Assembly (NCBI GenBank): GCA_018814045.1 | Contig: JAHJAR010000155.1 | Span: 1 to 47,517, forward strand | DNA: 47,517 nt | Source of the DNA: Planctomycetota bacterium | Lineage (GTDB): Bacteria; Planctomycetota; Phycisphaerae; UBA1845; Fen-1342 | Reading direction: 5' to 3' | In this document: piece after piece, positions 8,375 through 17,278 of the stretch | Position numbering within the stretch: the stretch's first letter is position 1 | How the letters are laid out: every line of letters starts with the position of its first letter | Translations under genes and position numbers: made by a program | Notes under the pieces: generated by a model | Database searches by the model: none | Told to the model about the DNA's origin: nothing | What the model saw: the letters and a program-made list of their open reading frames with translations, nothing else

Positions 8375-9445
8375 TCACACCCGCCCCAGACGCTCCAGCA
8401 CGCCGCGGATCAGGATCGGCCACGCGAGCGTTGCATCCGCATACACCTCGGCAAAACGCCCGCCTTCCTCAGGCGGGATGAACTTGCCCCACGAAACTCC
8501 CTCCGAGTACGTGCAGCCCGATAGCCCGCCCCAGTGCGCCGGCTCGGGACAGATGCGCACGGCGTAGCGGAAGCGGACCAGGCCGCCAAACCGCCCGCCA
8601 CTGCGACGATAGATCGCCTCGGCCAGCGGACCAACCTGCTGAGCCCAGTTGCGCGGCACCCCACCCCCAACCGTGAACAGCCCCAGCCGTTCCGCGTTGC
8701 TCGCGCGCGTGAGATAATCGCGCACGTCGCGCAGGGGGTCGAATTGAATCGGCGCGTAGCCGTCTTGCGCGGCCAGCAGGTTGAACAGGTACACGTCGAT
8801 GCCCAGCTCGCTGTCTGTGAACGCGGGCACGTATACCGGGATCCCTCTGGTCGCCGCCGATTGCAGGATGCCCCGCGCCGCGTGCTCCTGGTTCAGCCGC
8901 TCGCCCAGCCGGCGACAAAACTCGTAACTGCCGAACGGCTGCCCGGGGGACATGTCGTGCAGCGCGCGCGTGACGATGTGCTCGGCATCATCCAGGTTTT
9001 TTTCGAGTTCGAGCGTGTCATACACGCGCGCATAGCCGGCCTTGTACAGGCGCTCGTCTCCCCAGGACGGATCGTACCGAAAATGCGTGTGACCGATCTG
9101 CTCCACAAGGCCGTGGCACATCAGCGCCCCCGTGCTCACCACCGCGTCGAGCAACCCCTGATCGAGCATCTCCGTCAACAAGAGCCCCATCTTGGCAATC
9201 GTCATCGCACCGCTGAACGTACCCACCACGAAGCATTTGGGATCGTTGAACATCTCGCACAGCACGTCCGCCGCGTCACCCAGGTTGCGGCCGTTGAAGG
9301 CTGTGCGCGAAAGCTGCGTGAGCATCTCGTCAAATGTGCGCGCCTTGGTCACATCGAAGGGCTCCAGCGGCTTGAGCTCGTGGTTCCAGCCGGTGCCGAA
9401 GCCCCCCTCGCTGCGCATCCCGCAATCGTCAGCCGGTTGGCTCAT
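8375..9445 (-). CDS. Deoxyhypusine synthase-family enzyme (putative homospermidine synthase)
   Basis: The 356-residue protein starts at the ATG at 9445, eight bases after a GGAGG ribosome site. It shows the DHS fold pattern: a FVVGTFSGAMTIAKMG glycine loop, STGALMCHGLVEQIG, IPVYVPAFTDSELG and GLFTVGGGVPRNWAQQ, followed by SEGVSWGKF. The lysine in SWGK (residue 321) matches the catalytic Lys that forms the imine with the butylamine group in eukaryotic DHS. Bacteria lack eIF5A, so bacterial members are thought to act on free polyamines, for example making homospermidine from putrescine or spermidine with NAD. PdaD and SpeB in this window would supply putrescine. The substrate is inference; the family call is firm. 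Confidence 0.85.
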   Translation of the reverse strand: MSQPADDCGMRSEGGFGTGWNHELKPLEPFDVTKARTFDEMLTQLSRTAFNGRNLGDAADVLCEMFNDPKCFVVGTFSGAMTIAKMGLLLTEMLDQGLLDAVVSTGALMCHGLVEQIGHTHFRYDPSWGDERLYKAGYARVYDTLELEKNLDDAEHIVTRALHDMSPGQPFGSYEFCRRLGERLNQEHAARGILQSAATRGIPVYVPAFTDSELGIDVYLFNLLAAQDGYAPIQFDPLRDVRDYLTRASNAERLGLFTVGGGVPRNWAQQVGPLAEAIYRRSGGRFGGLVRFRYAVRICPEPAHWGGLSGCTYSEGVSWGKFIPPEEGGRFAEVYADATLAWPILIRGVLERLGRV

Positions 9446-9600
9446 TCACTATTCCTCCGCACAGGTGCCGGCGGCTTTTCGTCCCTGGTAAGCGCGTCGC
9501 TCAGCGTGCCTTTGCCCGCTGCTGGCCACGTCGGGTGATACAGCCAGACTGGCGATCCGGGGCGGCCGGACGCATCCTGTTCCTCTCCGCCCATTCTGGC

Positions 9601-9628
9601 AGCCTACGCCCGCCGCATCCGAAGTCAA
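9601..9628 (-). promoter_or_regulatory. Possible promoter for the DHS-family gene
   Basis: Read on the minus strand, TTGACT (9628-9623) and TAGGCT (9606-9601) are 16 bases apart. The -35 is close to consensus, the -10 weaker. The leader to the ATG at 9445 would be about 150 bases. Confidence 0.3.
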
Positions 9629-9673
9629 GCCGACGCACGCCCCACCTCGGCCCCGCTGGGTGCCGGCGGTAGA

Positions 9674-10432
9674 ATGAACACCATGTGCTTCCGTGTGCTG
9701 TCCTACAACATCCACAAGGCGATCGGGGTCGACCGCCAGTTCGCACCCGAACGCATCGTGGATATCCTGCGACACCACGATGCTGACGTCGTCCTGCTCC
9801 AGGAGGTCGATCGCGGCGTGGAGCGTTCCGGCCACCTCGACCTCGCCGCGTTTCTCGCGCGCCGGCTGGAATATCAACACCGCGCCGTCGGGATGAATGT
9901 CTTCCTCAAGAAGGGCAAGTGTGGCAACGCCACACTCTCACGACACCCCATCGGCCGGCAGCGCAACATCGACCTGACCATCGGCCGGCACAAGCGCCGC
10001 GGCGCGCAGCACACGCGGATCCGCGTGCTATCCGGGGAGCACGCGCTCTCCGTGGACATCTTCAACGCGCATTTCAGCCTGCTGGCACAGCTTCGCCGAC
10101 AACAGATGGAACGGCTGCTGGCCACGAGCGACTTGGCCCACCTCACGCCGGACACGCCCTGCATCATAGGCGGAGATCTGAACGACTGGCGCGGCGTGCT
10201 GGACCGGCAGTACTTTGCCCCGGCCGGGTTCCAGTGCGCCACGAGTCGCCGACCGGGCTCACGCTGGTCGATCAAGACCTTCCCCTCTTTCGCCCCCACG
10301 GGCGGGCTCGACAAGCTCTTCTACCGCGGCCGGCTGCGACTGCTCCAGGCGGCCCGGAGTCGGCTGAAACTGGCGCGCCTCGCCAGCGACCACCTGCCCG
10401 TCATTGCCGACTTCGAGCTGCAGGCGTACTGA
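9674..10432 (+). CDS. Endonuclease/exonuclease/phosphatase (EEP) family hydrolase, YbhP-like
   Basis: The 252-residue protein carries the ordered motifs of the Mg-dependent EEP superfamily: LSYNIHKAIGVD near the N-terminus, LLQEVD (metal-binding Glu), VFNAHFSLLA-like strand (here DIFNAHFSLL), GGDLNDW (catalytic Asp and Asn) and a C-terminal ASDHLPVIADF (Asp-His pair). The NIHKAIG variant resembles the YbhP group that often neighbours cardiolipin synthases, but no cls gene is visible here. Without a signal peptide it should act in the cytoplasm on a phosphodiester, either lipid or nucleic acid. ATG at 9674 and ATG at 9683 are both possible starts. It is divergent from the DHS-family gene. Confidence 0.85.
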   Translation: MNTMCFRVLSYNIHKAIGVDRQFAPERIVDILRHHDADVVLLQEVDRGVERSGHLDLAAFLARRLEYQHRAVGMNVFLKKGKCGNATLSRHPIGRQRNIDLTIGRHKRRGAQHTRIRVLSGEHALSVDIFNAHFSLLAQLRRQQMERLLATSDLAHLTPDTPCIIGGDLNDWRGVLDRQYFAPAGFQCATSRRPGSRWSIKTFPSFAPTGGLDKLFYRGRLRLLQAARSRLKLARLASDHLPVIADFELQAY

Positions 10433-10719
10433 TCGCCGGCGAAGCGGGTTTCTGGAAGGCGTGAGTGTCGTGCCGAACGAAGGTCAGGCGGCGCAAGCCG
10501 CGCGTGTTTCCCATAACGTCGCGTCCGAAGCAGGTCGGGGTCCCACCTGCTCACAGCACCCGCGCTCTGCGTCATCGCCGCGTCTGCTTATGGTAAAACG
10601 GGCTCAACCGGGCGCCGGTGTTGCTCGATACACGGATTGCGAGCAGGTGAAGCCACGCGGGCAAAGCCCCTCCTGTTGTTGAAACCAGGCGGGATGTGCG
10701 CCCCACCGGAGAGCGGTAG
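10433..10719. other. Non-coding leader region before the receiver gene
   Basis: In 287 bases I find no gene. Three short hairpins follow each other before the start of the receiver gene: TGCTCG/CGAGCA around 10622-10645, GGGC-AAA-GCCC around 10660-10670 and CCTG/CCAGG around 10671-10690. They may form a structured 5' leader, but match no riboswitch class I can defend. Confidence 0.3.
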
Positions 10720-11151
10720 ATGGATATGTTCTCGGAACAGCCGGAAAGCACGGCAAGACGCGCGCTGGTTCTGACCGTTGACGACGATAGCGACACACGC
10801 CGCCTCGTGCACGGCACACTGACCGGCAGCGGATTCTCCGTGCTCGCGTGTGCCAGCGGCGCTGAGGGGATCACCATGGCCCAGGGGCAGACGCCCGACC
10901 TGATCCTGCTGGACGTTGATATGCCGGGGATGGACGGGTTCGAAACCTGCCGCCGTTTGCAGGCCGACCCGGCGACGCGCAACATACCCGTGATTTTCCT
11001 CACCGCCGCGGGGCGTAGCGACAAGCGCCTGGCCAGAGGCTTCGGTGTGGGGGCCCGCGACTACATCGTCAAGCCGTTCTCCCGCGTGGATCTGAGTCTG
11101 CGCGTGATGGCCGCCATTCAGGCAACGCTGCCGGCCGAACGCGAGAACTGA
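10720..11151 (+). CDS. Stand-alone receiver (CheY-like) response regulator
   Basis: The 143-residue protein is one receiver domain. It has the acidic triad start TVDDDSDTRRL (residues 19-29), the phosphoacceptor Asp65 in LILLDVDMPGMDG, Thr95 in VIFLTAAG and Lys118 in DYIVKPFS. There is no output domain, so it would act by protein contact once phosphorylated by a histidine kinase; no kinase is visible in the window. A GGAGAG purine tract precedes the ATG. The following gene is on the other strand, so it is transcribed alone. Confidence 0.9.
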   Translation: MDMFSEQPESTARRALVLTVDDDSDTRRLVHGTLTGSGFSVLACASGAEGITMAQGQTPDLILLDVDMPGMDGFETCRRLQADPATRNIPVIFLTAAGRSDKRLARGFGVGARDYIVKPFSRVDLSLRVMAAIQATLPAEREN

Positions 11152-11260
11152 AACACCGCGCGCGATTCGACGACATCGAAGAGCCGCGGGCTTCAGCCCG
11201 CGAGGCGTTCACGGCCAACGGAATGTCGCGGAATGTGGCGTCCCTCCGGGATGTAGCTGA

Positions 11261-11650
11261 TCAGCCTGGCCGAACGGCGTACTTGGTCAGGTAGAAGAAG
11301 ACACCCTCCGACATGGCCAATGCGAGTGCCGCCGCGCTCATGAAGAAGCCTGTCCACGAGAGCTTGGAGTTCTTGTTTCGGCGTTGGCCGGCGCTGTTGA
11401 GCCCCACGAATAATCCGACGGCTGCGGAGACCAGGGCCACGAAAAGCGCGCCTCCAATGGCAATGGGGCGCAGTCCCTTGGGGTTGTACCTCACCCAGAA
11501 GTTCTGGGGGTCGAAGTTTTGCAGGATAAGAACGGCGGCGGCAATGGCCCCAAGACCACCGGCGATCGCCAGAACCACACTCAACTTCGCCTGGGATTCG
11601 TACGTTTTGAGTTTGAACACCACGTCGGGGCCCTCGTATCTGCTTGACAC
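11261..11650 (-). CDS. Small three-helix membrane protein, unknown
   Basis: A 129-residue protein with a possible GTG start at 11650 and three hydrophobic segments: about residues 23-44 (LSVVLAIAGGLGAIAAAVLI), 62-84 (IAIGGALFVALVSAAVGLFV) and 98-120 (WTGFFMSAAALALAMSEGVF). I recognise no family. No good ribosome site precedes the GTG, so the start is uncertain. The base composition is a little lower in GC than its neighbours, and it borders a region of mobile-element debris. It may be a small inner-membrane protein acquired with that debris, which is inference. Confidence 0.55.
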   Translation of the reverse strand: MSSRYEGPDVVFKLKTYESQAKLSVVLAIAGGLGAIAAAVLILQNFDPQNFWVRYNPKGLRPIAIGGALFVALVSAAVGLFVGLNSAGQRRNKNSKLSWTGFFMSAAALALAMSEGVFFYLTKYAVRPG

Positions 11651-12074
11651 TGCCGCGGTCGCTCTGGCTGGTGCGACGCGGATACTCCTTATATCGGCTT
11701 TCTCCGGCGGGCTCTAATCTCGCCCTGGCAGACAGACCGTGCCCATTGTAGCGTCCGCGCCGGGATTTCCCACCAGGGGACAAGGTGCGGCAGCGATTCC
11801 GCAGGTTTGCATCAAGCCCGACCTTCGCAGATTGGGAGAATCTGGCGAGATTTGGCGGCCCTGGCGCCGGCACCAGGGCCGATTTCGGGTTTCAAACGGC
11901 TGTCGTGCAGACCTACCCCGTTGAAACGCCGAGCGCGGATTTGGTATTCCTACCGGCACGATGTTCCTGCGCTGCCACCAGCGGCAGGTGCTCTACCTGG
12001 GCGAGATCAACGACAGCCAGGAGACCCGGCTTTCATAGTCTCTGACGGTCGCAGCTCGGTTTTGTTGGACGCTC
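11651..12074. other. Gene-poor region with mobile-element debris
   Basis: This 424-base region between two minus-strand genes holds the transposase remnant at 11961-12038 and a fragment of the palindromic element at about 12038-12059 (TGACGGTCGCAGCTCGG). The rest shows no coding pattern; short palindromes such as CTGGCGCCGGCACCAG near 11860 occur but have no clear role. Confidence 0.5.
11961..12038 (+). pseudogene. Remnant of an IS1634-type (IS4 superfamily) transposase N-terminus
   Basis: Twenty-five codons read MFLRCHQRQ then VLYLGEINDSQETRLS before a stop. IS1634-family transposases in this phylum typically open MFxRCH..., and about 30-40 residues later contain RQVLYLGEINDSQ. Here the intervening segment is missing and the frame ends soon after, so this is an internally deleted, truncated fragment. 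The match is from memory of the family; no inverted repeats or other part of the element were found. Confidence 0.6.
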
Positions 12075-13610
12075 TCAGTCCGTTACGGCGCTGGCGCCGT
12101 AGTAGGTGCGCAGGCGCCGCAAGTCGGTCTCGAGCTCCTGCGCTATCGCCGCGTAGGCCGGGTCGCCGTAGACGCTCTGCAATTCGTCCGGGTCTTGTTT
12201 CAGGTCGTAGAGTTCCCACTCGTCGAGCTGGTAGAAGTAGATCAGCTTGTAGCGCTGTGTGCGTATGCCGTAGTGGCGCGCGACGTTGTGGACGGCGGGA
12301 TGCTCGAAGTACTGGTAGTAGATCGCCTGGCGCCAGTTGAGCGGGCGGCGGCCCTTCAGCAGCGGCACCAGGCTGCGGCCCTGCATGTCGTCCGGGATGG
12401 TCACGCCGGCCAGGTCGAGAAACGTCTCCGCGAAATCCAGGTTCTGGCACAGGTCGCGATTAACCGTTCCCGGCGTGATGCCGGCCGGCCAGCGTATCAG
12501 CAGGGGCATGCGCAGCGACTCTTCGTACATCCAGCGTTTGTCGTACCAGCCGTGCTCACCCAGGAACCAGCCCTGGTCCGAGGTGTAGACCACGACCGTG
12601 TTGTGGGCCAGACCGGATTCGTCCAGATACGCCAGCAGTCGCCCCACATTGTCATCCACGGAAGCCACGCAGCGCAGGTAGTCCTTTACATAACGCTGGT
12701 ACTTCCAGCGTACCAACGCCGGCCCCGTCGGCTGCACGCGGCGGAAGGCCTCGTTGCGGGGTTCATAGGCGGCGTTCCAGAGCGCAAGCTGATCCTCGGT
12801 CAGTCCGTTCGGCGGCGTCAGCTTCAGATCATCGTCAGACAGGTGGCCGGAGATCGTCATCTCCTGCTGCCTGGCGGCCGTGCCACGGCCGGCCCAATCG
12901 TCGAACAGCGTCGCGGGCTCCGGGATTGTGACGTCGTCGTACAGCGTCAGGTGTTTTGGACCGGGCTGCCAGTTGCGGTGCGGGGCCTTGTGCTGGCACA
13001 TCAGCAGGAACGGACGTCCGGGAGCGCGCCCGGATGTGAGCCAGGCGAGCGCCCGATCGGTGATGATGTCGGTCGTGTAGCCGGTGTATTTGGACTCGCC
13101 GTCATTGGTGAGCAGGGCGGGATTGTAGTAGGGGCCTTGTCCCCTGAGCACTTCCCAATGGTCGAACCCGGTTGGCGCGCTCTTGAGATGCCACTTCCCG
13201 ATCATCGTCGTTTGATAGCCGGCCTGCCGCAGGAGCTTCGGGAACGTCTGCTGTGCGCCGTCGAATTGGTCACTATTGGTCATCAGCCCGTTCACGTGGC
13301 TGTGTTTGCCGGTCAGGATCACTGCCCGGCTTGGGGCGCAAATCGCGTTGGTGCAGAAGCAACTATCGAAGCGCATGCCCTCATGTCCGAGACGATCGAT
13401 GTTGGGCGTGCGATTGACGCGGCTGCCGTAGCAGCCGATCGCCGGCGCGCAGTGATCGTCGGTCATGATGAAGACGATGTTGGGGCGGGCCGTCTCCGGT
13501 GAGCCGTTGCGGCGACGCAACTGACCGGCACAGCCCGGCAGCAGCAGCGTGGCGGCGCCCAAGCCAGCGGCTTGCAGCAGATCACGACGATCGTAGCGTG
13601 GTGTGCTCAC
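12075..13610 (-). CDS. Type I (formylglycine) sulfatase, Tat-exported lipoprotein-like
   Basis: The 511-residue S1-type sulfatase starts at a GTG at 13610 with a GGAGGAG ribosome site. The N-terminus carries a twin-arginine run ([11 protein letters not shown]) and a lipobox-like LLLPGC ending at Cys27. [11 protein letters not shown] supplies the metal-binding Asp pair, and [14 protein letters not shown] holds the catalytic Cys91 in the C-x-P-S-R motif that is oxidised to formylglycine. MIGKWHLK and [14 protein letters not shown] are later conserved blocks with His and Lys ligands. It hydrolyses sulfate esters, probably of polysaccharides in the periplasm or at the surface; the substrate cannot be told. 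The second sulfatase gene ends 47 bases upstream, and the maturase for the Cys is close by. Confidence 0.93.
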   Translation of the reverse strand: MSTPRYDRRDLLQAAGLGAATLLLPGCAGQLRRRNGSPETARPNIVFIMTDDHCAPAIGCYGSRVNRTPNIDRLGHEGMRFDSCFCTNAICAPSRAVILTGKHSHVNGLMTNSDQFDGAQQTFPKLLRQAGYQTTMIGKWHLKSAPTGFDHWEVLRGQGPYYNPALLTNDGESKYTGYTTDIITDRALAWLTSGRAPGRPFLLMCQHKAPHRNWQPGPKHLTLYDDVTIPEPATLFDDWAGRGTAARQQEMTISGHLSDDDLKLTPPNGLTEDQLALWNAAYEPRNEAFRRVQPTGPALVRWKYQRYVKDYLRCVASVDDNVGRLLAYLDESGLAHNTVVVYTSDQGWFLGEHGWYDKRWMYEESLRMPLLIRWPAGITPGTVNRDLCQNLDFAETFLDLAGVTIPDDMQGRSLVPLLKGRRPLNWRQAIYYQYFEHPAVHNVARHYGIRTQRYKLIYFYQLDEWELYDLKQDPDELQSVYGDPAYAAIAQELETDLRRLRTYYGASAVTD

Positions 13611-13657
13611 AGCACTCCTCCCTCAGCATCAGGCAGCGTTTGCAGGAGTGTATCCGA

Positions 13658-15145
13658 TTACGACTCGATCCGCCCCGGCGGACGCACGTTCCTGCCCTCT
13701 CGATCGGTCAGCGAATCTCCCAGGTCTTGGCGCGCCAGCTCGGCCAGCCCCTGCAAGCGCTTGACGACCTCCGGGTGCTCCTCAGCCACGTTGCGTTGCT
13801 CCCCAATGTCGCTCTTCAGATCATACAACTCGAGCCCGCAGTGCGGATGAGTGTACGGACCGGGCACGCCATCCTGGCCCGGCGTGCCTTCCAGCGTGCG
13901 GTATTGATGTTGGAAAACCAGCTTCCAGCGGCCGGCCCGCAACGCCTCGAGATCGTTCTGGTGGTAGTAGAAATACAGCACTTCGTGCGGTGACTTGGCC
14001 CCGTCCGCCCCCGCCATCAGGGGCCAGATGTCCTTTCCATCGATCTTGTGCATCGGCAGGCTGGCCCCGATCAGGCCGGCGACGGTGGGGAGAATGTCGA
14101 TCGTCATGGCCGGTTCGTCACACGTGGCCCCCGCCGGAATCTTCCCCGGCCAACGCGCGATGCACGGCACGCGGACGCCCCCTTCCCAGGTTGTGCCTTT
14201 ACCCTCGCGCAGTGGCCCGGTCGTTCCCGAATGGTTGCCGTAGGACAACCATGGTCCGTTGTCCGACGTGAAGATCACTAATGTGTCCTGGTCGAGATCA
14301 AGTTCGCGCAGCGTCTCGAGAATTCGCCCGACACACCAGTCGATCTCCGAGATTACGTCGCCGTACAGCCCGCGCGGCGACTTGCCGCGAAACCGCTCGG
14401 AGGCAAACAGCGGGACATGCGGCATCGGGTGCGGTACGTAGAGGAAGAAGGGCCGCGCGCGATTCCTGCGGATGAAATCGACGGCGCGTCGCGTGAACGT
14501 CGCCGTGAACCGCGTTTGGTCCGCGGGTGTGACCTTGGGATTGACGATCTGCTCCCCCTCCAGCAGCGGCAGGTCGGGGTAGCTGCGCTTGCGTTCGGCG
14601 GCGTCGGCCGGCAGGCTTACCAGGTCGGGGTGCAGCGGCCACATGTCGTTGGAATATGGAATCCCCAGGAACTCGTCGAAGCCGTGGCGTGTCGGCAGGA
14701 AGCGGGCGTGGTGGCCCAGATGCCACTTCCCGAAGATGGCCGTCGCGTAGCCGCGCGCGCGGCACAACTCTGCCAGAGTGACCTCGTCGTCGCTGATCCC
14801 GATCTTGGAGTTCGGTCCCAGCGCACCGCTGATGCCGACGCGGTTCGGGTAGCACCCGGTGAGCAATCCCGCCCGCGACGCCGAACAGACCGGCTGGGCC
14901 ACATAGAAGCTGGTGAACCGCACACCTTCGGCCGCCGCCCGGTCCAGGTGCGGTGTGGCCAGATCCTTGGCGCCGAAGGCGCCGACGTCGCCGTAGCCCT
15001 GATCATCCGTGAAAATGACGACGATGTTGGGTGGACGCCGTCCGCGGGAAGACCGCCCGGCAGGGCTGAGTTGCGGCGCGGCGGCCGTGGCCAGGCCGAC
15101 ACCCAGTTGCCCGAGGAATTGCCGCCTGGTCCAGGCGCATGCCAT
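13658..15145 (-). CDS. Type I (formylglycine) sulfatase, Tat-exported
   Basis: The start at the ATG at 15145 (495 residues) is fixed by a GGAGGTGA ribosome site and a Tat signal ([19 protein letters not shown]). [17 protein letters not shown] gives the metal-binding Asp residues, and [14 protein letters not shown] holds the catalytic Cys87 in the C-x-A-S-R variant. [10 protein letters not shown] and [17 protein letters not shown] are conserved sulfatase blocks. It is most like the arylsulfatase A / N-acetylgalactosamine-6-sulfatase type by motif style. The gene lies in line with the other sulfatase on the minus strand, and likely both belong to one transcription unit started at or above 15145. 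Its Cys would be activated by the maturase encoded at 15387. Confidence 0.93.
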   Translation of the reverse strand: MACAWTRRQFLGQLGVGLATAAAPQLSPAGRSSRGRRPPNIVVIFTDDQGYGDVGAFGAKDLATPHLDRAAAEGVRFTSFYVAQPVCSASRAGLLTGCYPNRVGISGALGPNSKIGISDDEVTLAELCRARGYATAIFGKWHLGHHARFLPTRHGFDEFLGIPYSNDMWPLHPDLVSLPADAAERKRSYPDLPLLEGEQIVNPKVTPADQTRFTATFTRRAVDFIRRNRARPFFLYVPHPMPHVPLFASERFRGKSPRGLYGDVISEIDWCVGRILETLRELDLDQDTLVIFTSDNGPWLSYGNHSGTTGPLREGKGTTWEGGVRVPCIARWPGKIPAGATCDEPAMTIDILPTVAGLIGASLPMHKIDGKDIWPLMAGADGAKSPHEVLYFYYHQNDLEALRAGRWKLVFQHQYRTLEGTPGQDGVPGPYTHPHCGLELYDLKSDIGEQRNVAEEHPEVVKRLQGLAELARQDLGDSLTDREGRNVRPPGRIES

Positions 15146-15230
15146 TGCACTCACCTCCCATGTAGTGATCGCCGCAACTCCTGACCGGAGTACTGACGTT
15201 AGTTCCGCCACCGTCGGCAACCTGGCTCAG

Positions 15231-15380
15231 ACCGGTGTGCTGTCTCGCTGTTGTAGCGTTGCATTCAATCCCGAGCCGCGACCGTGAGGGAGCGGTTGTG
15301 TCTGGACCGCTCGGCACCGTCGGCAACCGCTCCCTCACGGTCGCGGCTCGGAAAGACGTCGTGATTGTGAGACACGACAC
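15231..15380. repeat. Nested palindromic element (copy 2), with perfect 28-base inner arms
   Basis: The inner arms 15271-15298 and 15324-15351 are perfect inverted repeats of 28 bases built on CCGAGCCGCGACCGTGAGGG, with a 25-base loop. The right outer end (15361-15380) complements the GTGT-GTGTCTCACAAT end of copy 1. The left outer end is degenerate. It lies between the maturase gene and the sulfatase start. Confidence 0.9.
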
Positions 15381-15386
15381 TGGCGT

Positions 15387-16643
15387 TCAACGCCCGCAGC
15401 AGCGCTTGTATTTGCGGCCGCTCCCGCACGGACAGGGGTCGTTGCGCCCCAGTCTGGGTGCCGTCGCGGCCGACATGACCGCATCGGGCAAGCCCGCCGG
15501 CTTATTCTGCCGCTGCTGCCACTGTTCGGCAAGCTCTCGCAAATGCGCGTCGGCGTGCGCGAAGAACTGCTGATACGCCGAGCAGAAGTAGCTGAGACTC
15601 GGCGCGCCGGGCTGGCCCCAGCGTTCCTTCGGGCAGCCGCCGCGGCAATGAACCAGCCAGCGGCACGCCTGGCAGGCCTGCGGCAGGGCGGACTTGCGGC
15701 GGCCGAAATCGGCCTGCCGGGATGAATTGAGCAGGTCCGCGAGGTTGCTGTTCAGCACGTTGCCCAGCCGCCAGGCTTGCGCGACGTAGAAATCGCAAGC
15801 AAATACCTCGCCGTTGTGCTCAATCACGACGTACGTACCGCATTCGCTCAGCAGTGTGCATTCCGGCGGCCGCACGCCGACATAGGTAGCGAAAACCGAA
15901 TCGAACCAACGCACAAAGGTCGTGGGCTGGCCGCTGCGAAAATCGTCGCGCCAGCAGTCGAATATCGTGCAGAGAAACTCGCCGAATTGGGCGGGTGTGA
16001 CGGAGAACGGCGCCGGGCGGGCCGCGTCAACCGGATCGGGTTCCAGGCAGGGAATGAACTGCATGTGTACGAGGCCGGTTTCCTTCAGCAGCGCATAAAC
16101 CTCGCGTGGAAAGCGGGCTGAGTACTCGTTGACCACGGTCAGGGCGTTGACTTCGACGCCGCTGTCGAGCATGCGCCGGGCGGCGTCGATCACGCGTTGC
16201 CACGTCGGCTGACCGCCGCGGCTGACGCGATAGTGGTTGTGCACGTGCCGGGGACCATCGAGCGACAGACCGACCAGGAAGCACGCCGCGCGCAGCAGGC
16301 GACACCACTCGTCATCGATTAGCAGGCCGTTGGTCTGTAGGCCGTTTCCAACAGTCTGGCCGGAACGCCCGTAACGCCGCTCGAACTCGAGCGCCTGCTC
16401 GAAGAAGGGCACGCCCATCAGCGTCGGCTCGCCGCCCTGCCAACCGAACGAAACGTTGGTGGGACCGCCGGTCATGACCTGTTTGACGGTCGCCTCGAGC
16501 ACCGCCGCACTCATGCGATGGACCACCTGCTCCGGAAACAGGCGTCCCTTGTCCAGGTAGAAACAGTAGCGGCAGGCGCTGTTGCAGTCCGGTCCGGCGG
16601 GCTTGATCAGCACGGAATCGAGTGGTTTCGTCAGATGTCCCAT
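15387..16643 (-). CDS. Anaerobic sulfatase-maturating radical SAM enzyme (anSME) with SEC-C tail
   Basis: The 418-residue protein is taken to start at the ATG at 16643, just before GHLTKPLDSVLIKPAGPDC. Cys20, Cys24 and Cys27 form the C-x3-C-x2-C radical SAM cluster site, and NVSFGWQGGEPTLMG is the SAM-binding GGE block. The C-terminal half has the SPASM cysteine set (ECGTYVVIEHNGEVFACDFY and CQACRWLVHCRGGCPKE) for two further Fe4S4 clusters. The last 20 residues (GRNDPCPCGSGRKYKRCCGR) are a zinc-binding SEC-C motif. anSME oxidises the active-site Cys (or Ser) of sulfatases to formylglycine without oxygen. Both neighbouring sulfatases carry Cys, which fits. Its cytoplasmic action precedes Tat export. 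Confidence 0.93.
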   Translation of the reverse strand: MGHLTKPLDSVLIKPAGPDCNSACRYCFYLDKGRLFPEQVVHRMSAAVLEATVKQVMTGGPTNVSFGWQGGEPTLMGVPFFEQALEFERRYGRSGQTVGNGLQTNGLLIDDEWCRLLRAACFLVGLSLDGPRHVHNHYRVSRGGQPTWQRVIDAARRMLDSGVEVNALTVVNEYSARFPREVYALLKETGLVHMQFIPCLEPDPVDAARPAPFSVTPAQFGEFLCTIFDCWRDDFRSGQPTTFVRWFDSVFATYVGVRPPECTLLSECGTYVVIEHNGEVFACDFYVAQAWRLGNVLNSNLADLLNSSRQADFGRRKSALPQACQACRWLVHCRGGCPKERWGQPGAPSLSYFCSAYQQFFAHADAHLRELAEQWQQRQNKPAGLPDAVMSAATAPRLGRNDPCPCGSGRKYKRCCGR

Positions 16644-16772
16644 GAATGCTCGTGTTCTTCCGGCCGCCAGGGCCACGCGCGGAGACTATCGCGTCACGCA
16701 GCATAGCCCATCGGTGGGGACAATCGAAGCCGAGGGCAGGTGCACGTGCGGCGCGGGCGCCTATGGCAACCA

Positions 16773-17078
16773 CTACGTGTCGATCGCGGTTGGTGTCGCC
16801 CGCGGACGAGGCTGATGCTGTGCGGATGGTTCGGCGGGTAACCCGCAGGCGGCGGCCAGGGCGGTAAGCTGCACGGCGCGCAGCTCGGCGGCCTCGAGTT
16901 CACGCAGCCGTCCCAGCACCCAGGCCCGGCAGACACGGACGTGGTAAAGCGGTTGTCCACCCGGAACGCTGACACGCAGCAGCTCCTTTTGCTGCCGCAG
17001 CCAGGTCTGGGAGCGGCGAAACCAACGGGCGGCCTCGGGCGGGGTCATCAGTTCCTGGGGCAGATCGGTCATGGGCAT
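16773..17078 (-). CDS. Small HTH (MerR/excisionase-like) protein
   Basis: The 101-residue protein has an N-terminal winged-helix-like unit, LMTPPEAARWFRRSQTWLRQ, followed by a wing-like LYHVRVCRAWVLGRL, similar in layout to HTH_17 excisionase-type DNA-binding domains. A GGAGAG site precedes the ATG at 17078. The tail from residue 75 is Pro/Ala-rich. It may regulate a nearby gene or be left from a mobile element; no integrase is present, so the second reading is only a possibility. Confidence 0.65.
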   Translation of the reverse strand: MPMTDLPQELMTPPEAARWFRRSQTWLRQQKELLRVSVPGGQPLYHVRVCRAWVLGRLRELEAAELRAVQLTALAAACGLPAEPSAQHQPRPRATPTAIDT

Positions 17079-17191
17079 TCGGCTCTCCGCAGGTGGGCTC
17101 CACAGCTCGGACGCCCAATTATACGGTCCGCGCTACCGCCCGGTCAAGAAGTTCTAGAAATACTATCAGGTAGGCACCCGCGTTCAGGCGC

Positions 17192-17235
17192 AAAAAGCGG
17201 GTTCAGGCACACTGGCCGGTGTGCCTGAACCCGCT
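17192..17235 (-). terminator. Rho-independent terminator of the lipoprotein gene
   Basis: Arms 17196-17212 and 17219-17235 are perfect 17-base inverted repeats (AGCGGGTTCAGGCACAC type) with a 6-base loop. Read on the minus strand the stem is followed by five T residues (17196-17192). It lies 44 bases after the stop of the lipoprotein gene, on the correct strand. Confidence 0.85.
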
Positions 17236-17278
17236 GTCGTAACCGATGTTTGTGCGGCGGCTCTCGAGCGATTAGAAC

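Noticed and set aside
10620..10700. Cyclic di-GMP (GEMM) riboswitch upstream of the receiver gene
   Set aside because: GCAAAGCCC recalls part of the motif, but the P1 stem and tetraloop receptor are not found.
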